This document shows positions 1-6,668 of a stretch of 8,297 bases of DNA, in pieces. The stretch is taken from the NCBI GenBank assembly GCA_015488855.1, contig WFMY01000124.1, positions 1 to 8,297 on the forward strand. The letters run 5' to 3'. Under the pieces are notes generated by a model. The model made no database searches, was not told the DNA's origin, and saw only the letters and a list, made by a program, of their open reading frames with translations. The translations under genes and the position numbers were made by a program. Numbering within the stretch: the first letter of the stretch is position 1; the number at the start of each line of letters is the position of its first letter. Origin of the DNA: Helicobacteraceae bacterium (GTDB lineage: Bacteria > Campylobacterota > Campylobacteria > Campylobacterales > Sulfurimonadaceae).

Positions 1-951
1 CATTTTATTGATGATGTCATCTTTTTGAGTTGCATTTAAGTCACTCAGACCAAGAGCTTTGAAAGTTCTATCTTTGCGATGTGCTTGAACTTCTGTAGGA
101 GTTGAGACAATTATACTTGCATTATTGTAGAGTGTGACATTCAGATCTGCTAAAGTAGTTGTTGCTGAGATATTATTATCAATATTATCCATACTGAGTG
201 CTAATTCATCCACAGTAAGTGTACCATTGCTATCAACATTTTTTAACTCACTATCTAAATCTTTGAGTTTTGCATGCTCCAAGCTACCAGCATTAAGCTT
301 TTTATTAAGTACATTATCAAGTGCAGTACCTAAAGGATGAGAACTAAGCTCACTAGCAATATCTGCATAGACATTTTCTATAGTAGAATTTGAACTGTTT
401 GAGTCAACAATACCTTGTGCCATTTTTTGAACACGAAGAGCTATTTGTAGTAAGTTTTCATTCCCAGTTGCAACGATATTTTTATCTATATCAGATACAC
501 TGATGTTGAGTTGTGTAGCCAAATCACTTTTGATGGTAGTTATATCTTTATTTGGGTTTGCTCGTTTTGCTTGATACACTAAAGTAGTGAGTGGTGTGAT
601 GTGTAGATTTGCATTGGTATTTTCAGAGATAACTGAAAGTTTTCCAGTGAAATCTTTTTTAGTAACAAGGTCAACCCCACCTGTAACAACAATGGGTAAA
701 CCTACTTGGTTGCTAGATATAGTTAAAGAGTAGTTACCCAAATTATCAGTAGTTGTACTTAGCTCACCTGAGTTAAATAAACCATTTTTATTTTCATCTA
801 AAAAGACTGTAGCGCCTTGAAGCTGAGGGTCTACAGCTACACCGCTATTTGTTACAGTATTGGCACTGTTGGAAGTACCACCACAACCTACTAGTATTGC
901 GCTAGCTACCATAGATGTAGCGACTAATTTTAATGTTTTTGAGTATCTCAT
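1..951 (-). CDS. Secreted lipoprotein with SdrD-B-like and EF-hand-like calcium loops (N-terminal part, cut by window edge)
   Basis: The frame is open from the ATG at 951-949 to the window edge, 317 codons with no stop, so the C-terminus is missing. The start is supported by a Shine-Dalgarno AAAGGA at 963-958 with a 6-nt spacer. The N-terminus is a lipoprotein signal: Lys/Arg near the start, a hydrophobic stretch, then lipobox LVGC with the lipidated Cys at residue 23, followed by a flexible Gly/Thr/Ser/Asn tether. Residues 46-77 resemble the SdrD-B or carboxypeptidase-regulatory beta-sandwich fold, with a DxNxNGxxxxGE loop at 52-63 and a TDNLGNYSL strand after it. Residues 238-249 form a second EF-hand-type loop (N at position 1, D3, N5, G6, L8, E12). 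The rest is Ser/Thr/Asn-rich with no family I recognise. It is probably anchored to the outer membrane and may bind calcium; its role is unknown. It lies 75 nt after the efflux operon and may have its own promoter. Confidence 0.85.
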   Translation of the reverse strand, partial: MRYSKTLKLVATSMVASAILVGCGGTSNSANTVTNSGVAVDPQLQGATVFLDENKNGLFNSGELSTTTDNLGNYSLTISSNQVGLPIVVTGGVDLVTKKDFTGKLSVISENTNANLHITPLTTLVYQAKRANPNKDITTIKSDLATQLNISVSDIDKNIVATGNENLLQIALRVQKMAQGIVDSNSSNSTIENVYADIASELSSHPLGTALDNVLNKKLNAGSLEHAKLKDLDSELKNVDSNGTLTVDELALSMDNIDNNISATTTLADLNVTLYNNASIIVSTPTEVQAHRKDRTFKALGLSDLNATQKDDIINKM

Positions 952-977
952 AAGTTATCCTTTAAGTTTTGATAGGA

Positions 978-1010
978 GAAGTGTAACCAATGAGTGTTAG
1001 CGAAGTGTAA
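978..1010 (-). repeat. Three imperfect direct repeats upstream of the lipoprotein gene (possible operator)
   Basis: Read on the minus strand, TTACACTTC occurs at 1010-1002 and again exactly at 986-978. A weaker copy, TAACACTCA, lies between them at 999-991. Start-to-start distances are 11 and 13 nt, close to one helical turn. This arrangement is typical of binding sites for OmpR/PhoB-type response regulators, but assigning a regulator is inference. The repeats lie 27 nt or more upstream of the lipoprotein ATG, where a promoter would be expected. Confidence 0.4.
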
Positions 1011-1013
1011 TTT

Positions 1014-1032
1014 AGATAGCCTAATGCTATCT
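1014..1032. terminator. Short hairpin overlapping the pump gene's stop codon
   Basis: A perfect 7-bp inverted repeat, AGATAGC at 1014-1020 and GCTATCT at 1026-1032, encloses a 5-nt loop. It covers the TAG stop at 1029-1027 and a second in-frame TAG at 1023-1021. On the minus strand, which carries the genes, the stem is followed by AAATTACAC rather than a T-run, so it is a poor intrinsic terminator for the efflux operon. On the plus strand it is followed by pyrimidines and T5. It could be a weak terminator, a 3'-end stabilising hairpin, or chance. Confidence 0.25.
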
Positions 1033-4000
1033 TCTCTTTTTATAAAGTAAATAATATCCAGCAGGTAGGACTAAAAGCGTTAGCAGTGTTGAGCTGATAA
1101 TCCCTCCCGTGATAACTACTGAGAGTGGATACTGTATCTCACTTCCCACACCTGTAGCATAAAGAAGCGGTAAAATCCCAAAGAGTGTTGTAAATGCTGT
1201 CATGAGGACTGGACGAAGACGAAGTAGGGTTGCATCTTTGAGCAATGTTTTTAAGTCAACATCAGGAAATTTTACTCTGAGTTCATCTATGAAGCTTACA
1301 AGGACAATACCATTGAGAATCGCTATGGCAAAGATAGCCAAAAAACCTACTATGGCTGAAACAGAGAGATATATCCCACTGACAACAAGAGCGATAATCC
1401 CACCGATGAAGCCAAAAGGTACATTGATGAGGATGAGCATCGCCTTTGAGAGTGAATTAAACGCTGTATAGAGTAAGAGGATAACTAAAAAGATAGTTAT
1501 AGGTATGATAACCATTAACCTTTGTGTAGCTTCTTGCATATTTTTGAAGTCACCAGCCCAAGTGATGTAGTAGCCATCAGGAATACTCACTTTAGCTTTA
1601 ATAACCTCTTTCGCTTCTTGTACAAAAGAGGCAATATCTCGACCCTCTACCTCCATAGAGAGGAGCATATAGCGACTTAGGTTTTCTCTTTTGATAAAAG
1701 ATGCACCTTGCTTAACTGTGATATTACAAATCTGTTCAAGTGTTACAATGGAGCCATTTTTTGCTCGTAGGGTTACATCTTTGATGCTCTGTATATCCTT
1801 TTTTGCATCTTTTATTTTAGCTACGATGCCAAAACGGCGGATGCCTTCTATCTTTTGGGTGACACTCTCTTCGCCGATACCATTACGGATGAGAGTCATC
1901 ACTTCATCGACAGTGATGCCATACCGTGCAAGGGCAAGATAGTCAGGCTCGATGTTGATGGTTGCTTGTCCTAGTTGGCTCTCAAGTTCCATCCCCTCAA
2001 GTCCATCTACACTGCTAAGTGCAGATTGTATCTCTTTTGAGATCTTGTCTAACACTTTTTGGTCATCTCCAAAGATTTTGATCGCAAGTTCAGCTTTGAC
2101 ACCCTCGAGTAACTCCTCTATCCGCATAGCGATAGGTTGTGTAGAGATAAATTGAACAAAAGTAAAACTACTTTGTAGATCTTTATTCATCTTTTTTGTT
2201 AGTGCATCTAAATCCTGTATCTTAGGTTTAAGTGTTAGTAAAACTTCCATGTAGTTTGCCTGAGCAGTCTCCCCTTTCTCACTTCTTCCTATCATACTCA
2301 AAACTGAACTTACCTCATTTGGATAGTTTTTGAGGATATGTTTCTCTATGAGTTTAGAAATCTCTGTTGAGTGCTTTAAGCCAGTTCCAGGGATGGCAAT
2401 AACCCTATACATGATAGATTCTTCGTTGAGAGTAGGCATAAACTCTCTCCCTTGAAGAGTAAGTATGTATGCTAGGACAACAAAAAGTAGAGTGACTCCC
2501 ACTAAGATAGGTTTTGCATGATTGAGTGCATAGTTTAAAAAAGGTGTATAGCCTTTTTTGATAGCCCGCATCACAGCATTTTCACTAGAACCTGTTGGTT
2601 TGAGTAAAAGCAGTGAAAGAGTAGGCACCAAGATAAGGGCAACTGCTAAAGAGCCAAGCATAACAAATACAATATTGAGTGCCATTGGTGAGTAGAGTTT
2701 GCCCGCGAGTCCATCAAGTGAAAGAAGAGGGATGAAGACTGCAGCGATGATAAGGACTGCAAAAGTAACAGGAACGGCTACCTCTTTTGCAGCATCTGAG
2801 ATGACGCTAAGTTTATCGGCATCTGGTTCTTCATGGAGTTTCCTAAAGGAGTTCTCCACTATAACGATGGTTCCATCGACTATCATCCCAACAGCGATAG
2901 CAAGACCAGAGAGACTCATGAGGTTTGCACTGACTCCGTAATAGTCCATGAGTAAAAATGCGATGAGCAAAGAGAGCGGTAGCGAGATGATAACGATGAA
3001 AGCACTTCTAAGCTCAAACAAAAACAAAAACAACACAATAGCTACAAGGACTACCCCAGATGCAAGAGCTGAGGTCATAGTATTGACCGCTTTATGAGTT
3101 ATCTCTGTCCTATCATATATGGTGCTGATCTCAACCCCCTTTGGAAGTGCTGCATTGACGGTTGGGAGTTTTTCCTTGATCTGTTCAACAACCTTTGCCG
3201 CATTAGTAGCAGTTCGTTGCAACACCATCCCCATAACCGCTTCATCGCCATCTATACTTACTGCCCCAAATCTTGGAGCTGATGCACTCTGCACTGTAGC
3301 TACATCACCGATGGTGACTGACTGACCTGCAGTAGACTTGACAACAGTATTGCGAATATCCTCAAGCGATTTGTACAGCCCAGCTCCACGGATGAGATAC
3401 TGTTCACGGTTAAATTCTAGGTATTGTCCCCCTGCCGCTTGATTGCTTTTTTGCAAGGCATTGACAATATCCCCGTAGGTGATGGAGACATCTTGAAGTT
3501 TTTTTGTGTCGATGAGGAGATCATATTGTTTTCTATCCCCACCCCAGCTAATCACATCTTCAACACCAGCAACACTTTTAAAAAGTGGCGTTACAATGTA
3601 CTTTTGCATTTCGCGAATCTCTCGCAAAGAGTATTTGCCTGTTGTGTCTTTCACCTGATACCAATACACTTGACCAAGTCCAGTAGTGTTTGGACCAAGA
3701 ACAGGTTTACCCCAACCATTTGGAATGCTCACACTTGCAAGACGCTCAGAAACTAACTGACGCAAAAAGTATATATCATACTTGTCTTCAAAAAATATGG
3801 AAACATAGGAGAGTCCAAAGATAGAGTTAGACATGATGAGTTTGACCCCAGCCATACCTGAGACTGCTGATTCTATCGGGTAGGTGATGAGTTTTTCTAT
3901 GTCTTGTGCTGAGTTTCCTGGACTCTCAGTGTAGATAACTACCTGTTTTGGGGTGATGTCTGGAAAAGCATCCACTGGTATCTCCGTATAAGCCTTATAT

Positions 4001-4092
4001 CCAAAGGCACTGATGGTTAAAAAAAGTGTAATCACTAAAAGTTTATACTTGAGTGATATATCTATGAGACTATTTAACATCTTAGTCACCAT
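1027..4092 (-). CDS. czcA: Heavy-metal efflux RND pump, CzcA/CusA family (HME-RND)
   Basis: Inner-membrane proton/metal antiporter, the motor of a three-part export complex. At 1021 residues it is near the usual family length. TM1 is at about 17-36, followed by the family segment IPVDAFPDITPKQV. The TM4 proton-relay motif is VGMIVDGTIVIVEN at 401-414 with Asp406, matching CusA Asp405. A second TM bundle lies at about 860-1015, with AILNGIVLVSFI at 924-935 and a C-terminal LRLRPVLMT segment typical of CzcA-like pumps. By eye alignment, CusA's metal-binding Met573, Met623 and Met672 correspond to Arg563, Tyr614 and Glu660, while CusA Glu625 is kept as Glu616. The segment RIEELLEGVKAELAIKIFGD also looks CzcA-like. 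I therefore infer a divalent-cation substrate rather than Cu(I)/Ag(I). The ATG at 4092 overlaps the adaptor gene by 11 nt; a second ATG at 4080 (Met5) sits 1 nt past the adaptor stop and would start at MLNSLID, so the start is uncertain by 4 codons. The gene ends with tandem in-frame TAG codons. Confidence 0.93.
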   Translation of the reverse strand: MVTKMLNSLIDISLKYKLLVITLFLTISAFGYKAYTEIPVDAFPDITPKQVVIYTESPGNSAQDIEKLITYPIESAVSGMAGVKLIMSNSIFGLSYVSIFFEDKYDIYFLRQLVSERLASVSIPNGWGKPVLGPNTTGLGQVYWYQVKDTTGKYSLREIREMQKYIVTPLFKSVAGVEDVISWGGDRKQYDLLIDTKKLQDVSITYGDIVNALQKSNQAAGGQYLEFNREQYLIRGAGLYKSLEDIRNTVVKSTAGQSVTIGDVATVQSASAPRFGAVSIDGDEAVMGMVLQRTATNAAKVVEQIKEKLPTVNAALPKGVEISTIYDRTEITHKAVNTMTSALASGVVLVAIVLFLFLFELRSAFIVIISLPLSLLIAFLLMDYYGVSANLMSLSGLAIAVGMIVDGTIVIVENSFRKLHEEPDADKLSVISDAAKEVAVPVTFAVLIIAAVFIPLLSLDGLAGKLYSPMALNIVFVMLGSLAVALILVPTLSLLLLKPTGSSENAVMRAIKKGYTPFLNYALNHAKPILVGVTLLFVVLAYILTLQGREFMPTLNEESIMYRVIAIPGTGLKHSTEISKLIEKHILKNYPNEVSSVLSMIGRSEKGETAQANYMEVLLTLKPKIQDLDALTKKMNKDLQSSFTFVQFISTQPIAMRIEELLEGVKAELAIKIFGDDQKVLDKISKEIQSALSSVDGLEGMELESQLGQATINIEPDYLALARYGITVDEVMTLIRNGIGEESVTQKIEGIRRFGIVAKIKDAKKDIQSIKDVTLRAKNGSIVTLEQICNITVKQGASFIKRENLSRYMLLSMEVEGRDIASFVQEAKEVIKAKVSIPDGYYITWAGDFKNMQEATQRLMVIIPITIFLVILLLYTAFNSLSKAMLILINVPFGFIGGIIALVVSGIYLSVSAIVGFLAIFAIAILNGIVLVSFIDELRVKFPDVDLKTLLKDATLLRLRPVLMTAFTTLFGILPLLYATGVGSEIQYPLSVVITGGIISSTLLTLLVLPAGYYLLYKKRR

Positions 4093-5134
4093 CGCCCATA
4101 GATGATTTGAGTAGCATTGATTTTACATAATAACTTTTGTCGCTTACATACTCTTCACCCTCATCTAAGCCTTTGACTCCTACGAAAGATTCATCTGCAA
4201 TCACAGGCTCTACAACACGAACTTCATAAGGGATTTCATCCCCCTGTGCATCTATTGGAATAAATACAACCCACTCATTGTCGAAAAATGAAAGTGCAGA
4301 TTTTTTTATTGAGATAAAAGATTTTGAAGCTCCAAAATAAAGTGTCGCCGATGTGTAAGCATTGATGAAGAGGTTTTGTGCTTTTTTATCTATGGATGAG
4401 AGCAGAACTATGCGTTGTGTTGTTGCATCAACATTGGGCAAGATCTGTGTTATCTGGGAGATAATATTTTTTCCATTTTCATGCATCACTATCTTTTGTC
4501 CTATTTTTATTTTTGGAGCATACTCGAGTGGTAAAAAAGATTTGAGGTAGTACGCTTTATCTTTTAGGAGTGAGATGATTTGTGTATTTTGAGAAACACT
4601 TGAATGTGTAGGTAGCGAAATTTTTGATACTATCCCATCACTATGTGCATACAAGATAAATTTTGCAGATGCTCTTATGAGTTTGGATGTTTTGATGCCA
4701 AGTATACTTAGCTGAGATTTTAGAGCATTGAGTTTTGCTAAAAGTCCATCTTTTGTGATGCTCTCTCGGTTAAGTGCTTGGAGTGAGGTCATCCCTTTTT
4801 TATACAAAGCCAAAGTTGCTTCATAGTTTTTTTCTTGGGCGATAAGTTGTTTCTTCTGAGAGATGTACTCAGAGGTCATTTTAGAGATTGTGATAGACTC
4901 TATGAGGACTACTTTTTGCCCCTTCTTTACCTTTTGTCCAGCTTTGATAAAATACTTTTCTATATGTCCACTTACTTGCGACATGATAGATTGTTTTGCA
5001 TTTGGGAGTTGAATTATCTGAGCATTGAGTTTTACATTTTGAAAAAATGCTCTTTTTGTTGCTTTTGCAGTAGGAATCTCCACTGCATGAAGACCTAAAA
5101 TAATAAGTGCTGTAAATAGAAATATTCTAATCAT
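4082..5134 (-). CDS. Periplasmic adaptor (membrane fusion protein) of the heavy-metal RND efflux system
   Basis: This 350-residue HlyD/CzcB/CusB-type subunit should link the RND pump to the outer-membrane factor. A signal peptide spans residues 1-17 (hydrophobic core, cleavage after LHA). The first lipoyl half lies at about 52-79 (SGHIEKYFIKAGQKVKKGQK), the alpha-hairpin coiled coil at about 82-142, the second lipoyl half at about 157-191 (AHSDGIVSKI), a beta-barrel at about 193-265, and a membrane-proximal domain at about 270-345 ending in YYVKSMLLKS, as is common in CzcB/CusB proteins. Mature residues 18-50 contain no methionine, unlike the Met-bearing copper-binding N-terminus of CusB, which agrees with a non-copper substrate. 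The start is well supported: AGGAG at 5145-5141 with a 6-nt spacer. The gene overlaps the upstream outer-membrane factor gene by 8 nt and the pump gene by 11 nt, indicating one coupled operon. Confidence 0.9.
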   Translation of the reverse strand: MIRIFLFTALIILGLHAVEIPTAKATKRAFFQNVKLNAQIIQLPNAKQSIMSQVSGHIEKYFIKAGQKVKKGQKVVLIESITISKMTSEYISQKKQLIAQEKNYEATLALYKKGMTSLQALNRESITKDGLLAKLNALKSQLSILGIKTSKLIRASAKFILYAHSDGIVSKISLPTHSSVSQNTQIISLLKDKAYYLKSFLPLEYAPKIKIGQKIVMHENGKNIISQITQILPNVDATTQRIVLLSSIDKKAQNLFINAYTSATLYFGASKSFISIKKSALSFFDNEWVVFIPIDAQGDEIPYEVRVVEPVIADESFVGVKGLDEGEEYVSDKSYYVKSMLLKSSMGDGD

Positions 5135-6296
5135 TATATGCTCCTGAGATATAGTTTAAGTTGATGGCATTGTTGTCTAATGCAGTGTTGAGGTTGATAA
5201 TATTTATCTTGGTTGTAATAAGAGTGTTTTTAATGCTTTGAAACTGAAGAAGATTTATACTTGCTATTTTATAACCTTGTTCAAACATTTTTAGTAGATT
5301 GATTTGAGTTACCAAAGTTTTCTCATTTGATTTTTTTAGCTCTACAAGTAGTTCTCGTTGTTTTTTAAGTCGCAAGAGTTCCATGTGAAGTTGTGTTTGT
5401 TTATTTTGCGAAAGAAGATCCGACTGGTTTGCTTGAAGGTCAGAGATTCTTTTCTCTTGTGATTTTGTATTGAATATTGCAAGAGGAATAGACATACCAA
5501 CTCGGAGTATATTCTTAGTTGGTTTCTTTTGATAATCAGTTATTATTGATACCCACTCAATTTTGTTTGAGTTGACCTGTGCATTAGCTAATGATTTTTT
5601 CTGATTTGCTTGTATCAGTTTTAAGTCAGGGTTCTCATAAATATCGCTTTTTTTTTCAATACCAAAAGAACTACTGAAATCTAAATCTATCTCTTCATTT
5701 ATCCCTGCCTTTTTTAAGAGTTGATAGTAGGAGTTTTGTGATGCAAGTGCAAGAGTATTTATCCGTACTTGCACCATCTCATAATCTACTTGTGCTTGGA
5801 GTAATATACCTTTAGAAATCGTTCCAGCTTTATTTCTTTCTATAGAGATATGGTAGATATTTTTAGCGATGCTGAGTTCTTGGTCACCCAAAGCCAATAG
5901 TTTCTTTTTATTTGCATAATTTACATACAATAAAGAGATTTGTTGTATAAATCTGGCTTTTTTCAAAGCATAGAGTGATAACGCTTTTTCTTTTATAGCA
6001 AAAGAAAGATTTTCTTTGTCCTCGCCAACACCCCAAAGTCTTATGGGTTGTGAGTACAATGCTCTATATCCCATAGCACTCTTTCCAACATTAGGAGAGA
6101 ACTTTGCAGCCTCAAGTTCAATAGTTGGATTAGCATATCTTGTGAGTGCATCTCCACTTTCTTTGGCTTGGTCTATGTTTAAGTTTGATGCCTTCAAATA
6201 AGGCGAATTTTTGAGTGCATTGTCTAAAAACTCATCAAAATTTTGTGCAAAAAGTGATGCGTTTAGTAGGACAATGGCTGATAATACTTTTATCAT
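5127..6296 (-). CDS. TolC-like outer-membrane efflux factor
   Basis: This 389-residue protein is the outer-membrane exit duct of the efflux complex. A Sec signal peptide covers residues 1-17 (cleavage after LFA). There is no lipobox, unlike lipidated members such as CusC. The outer-membrane efflux protein architecture appears twice: long amphipathic coiled-coil helices at about 20-55, 95-195, 220-245 and 280-370, with the beta segments RYANPTIELEA (53-63) and ILRVGMSIPLAIFN (263-276) marking the two membrane-inserted hairpins. It is somewhat shorter than E. coli TolC or CusC (over 400 residues), which is common in CzcC-like partners. Start: ATG at 6296 with AGGA at 6307-6304 and a 7-nt spacer. 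It overlaps the adaptor gene by 8 nt. The coding sequence holds an A9 run (T9 at 5648-5656 on the plus strand), and the frame is intact here. The symbol czcC would fit by context, but the sequence is too divergent to assert it. Confidence 0.88.
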   Translation of the reverse strand: MIKVLSAIVLLNASLFAQNFDEFLDNALKNSPYLKASNLNIDQAKESGDALTRYANPTIELEAAKFSPNVGKSAMGYRALYSQPIRLWGVGEDKENLSFAIKEKALSLYALKKARFIQQISLLYVNYANKKKLLALGDQELSIAKNIYHISIERNKAGTISKGILLQAQVDYEMVQVRINTLALASQNSYYQLLKKAGINEEIDLDFSSSFGIEKKSDIYENPDLKLIQANQKKSLANAQVNSNKIEWVSIITDYQKKPTKNILRVGMSIPLAIFNTKSQEKRISDLQANQSDLLSQNKQTQLHMELLRLKKQRELLVELKKSNEKTLVTQINLLKMFEQGYKIASINLLQFQSIKNTLITTKINIINLNTALDNNAINLNYISGAYND

Positions 6297-6303
6297 TGTT
6301 GTA

Positions 6304-6340
6304 TCCTAAATTTATTTTATAGTTGAAAAAGTTGAAAAAT
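6304..6340 (-). promoter_or_regulatory. Possible promoter and Shine-Dalgarno of the outer-membrane factor gene
   Basis: In the 49-nt gap before the outer-membrane factor gene, the minus strand carries TATAAAAT at 6321-6314. Two T5 tracts about 10 nt apart lie upstream, within the duplicated decamer AGTTGAAAAA of the plus strand at 6321-6340. Periodic T-tracts in place of a -35 box, with a good -10, are characteristic of housekeeping promoters in Helicobacter and Campylobacter. The Shine-Dalgarno AGGA is at 6307-6304. If active, the transcript would have a leader of only about 12 nt, which weakens the case. The alternative is simple read-through from the upstream small gene. Confidence 0.3.
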
Positions 6341-6345
6341 TTAGG

Positions 6346-6654
6346 TTAAGCGATGGGAGGTTTGTAAAATTCTAAGGGGTTGTAAAAGTAGTACGATTCA
6401 TCTATGAGTGCCAATTCTTGATGCTCTATCTCTACTTTTGGTAGGACAATAGCTTTAGTAGGTAGATAGATGGCTTGATGAAACTTGTAATGGACATCAC
6501 ATATATCCCCATGCATAGTGGGTTTTTCTGTTTCATAGACATACTCAGTTGTACTGCAATGGTCTTGGTCAAGCAGTGCAAAAGCAAAACCATGCATGAC
6601 ACTAAAGCTGAGTGCAATAAACAATGATAAAGCGACAAGTTTTTTAATCTTCAT
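6346..6654 (-). CDS. Small secreted His/Cys protein of unknown function next to metal efflux genes
   Basis: This 102-residue protein belongs to no family I can name with confidence. It has a clear Sec signal peptide (KIKK, hydrophobic core, likely cleavage after AFA at residue 26). The mature part of about 76 residues holds two cysteines (33 and 52) and histidines 32, 48, 55, 59 and 78. The cluster MHGDICDVHYKFH at 47-59 could be a metal-binding site or, with Cys33, include a disulfide. The C-terminus is aromatic and ends in KPPIA. Size, secretion and a proline-rich end recall small periplasmic proteins often found beside metal-efflux operons (for example DUF2946-like), but this is only a resemblance. 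The start is fixed by an in-frame stop 6 nt upstream, which is also the mutY stop. I see no good Shine-Dalgarno. Its position just before the efflux genes suggests an accessory or metal-sensing role, which is inference. Confidence 0.8.
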   Translation of the reverse strand: MKIKKLVALSLFIALSFSVMHGFAFALLDQDHCSTTEYVYETEKPTMHGDICDVHYKFHQAIYLPTKAIVLPKVEIEHQELALIDESYYFYNPLEFYKPPIA

Positions 6655-6659
6655 AGTTG

Positions 6660-6668
6660 ATTATACCA
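6660..6668 (-). promoter_or_regulatory. Extended -10 promoter candidate at the end of mutY
   Basis: The minus strand reads TGGTATAAT at 6668-6660: a perfect TATAAT with the TGn extension. It overlaps the last codons and stop of mutY. Only 5 nt separate it from the ATG of the small secreted protein at 6654, so transcription would start at about 6654-6653, giving a leaderless or nearly leaderless mRNA. An A-rich stretch lies upstream (minus strand, about 6684-6671), and there is no convincing -35 box. The motif is partly fixed by the codons ATG GTA TAA, so chance is possible. Confidence 0.4.

Noticed and set aside
134..340. 68-codon plus-strand open frame
   Set aside because: It is antisense to the open lipoprotein frame, is Ser/Leu-rich in the way of reverse-strand shadows, and has no supporting start signal.
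3424..3756. 110-codon plus-strand open frame, the longest of several opposite the pump gene
   Set aside because: It lies wholly antisense to conserved RND coding sequence and shows no domain or signal. The other plus-strand frames inside the pump, adaptor, outer-membrane and mutY genes were rejected for the same reason.
5648..5656. T9/A9 homopolymer in the outer-membrane factor gene as a phase-variation switch
   Set aside because: The frame is intact, the run encodes Lys codons typical of this AT-rich sequence, and phase-variable tracts in this phylum are usually longer and G/C. An A8 run near the mutY end (6677-6684) was dismissed likewise.
6321..6340. Two tandem copies of AGTTGAAAAA as a variable-number repeat
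   Set aside because: Only two short AT-rich copies are present. They are better explained as T-tracts of a possible promoter.
6432..6638. 68-codon minus-strand frame overlapping the small secreted protein
   Set aside because: It is the +1 shadow of the 102-residue gene, which has the better signal peptide and whose ATG lies 6 nt after the upstream stop.
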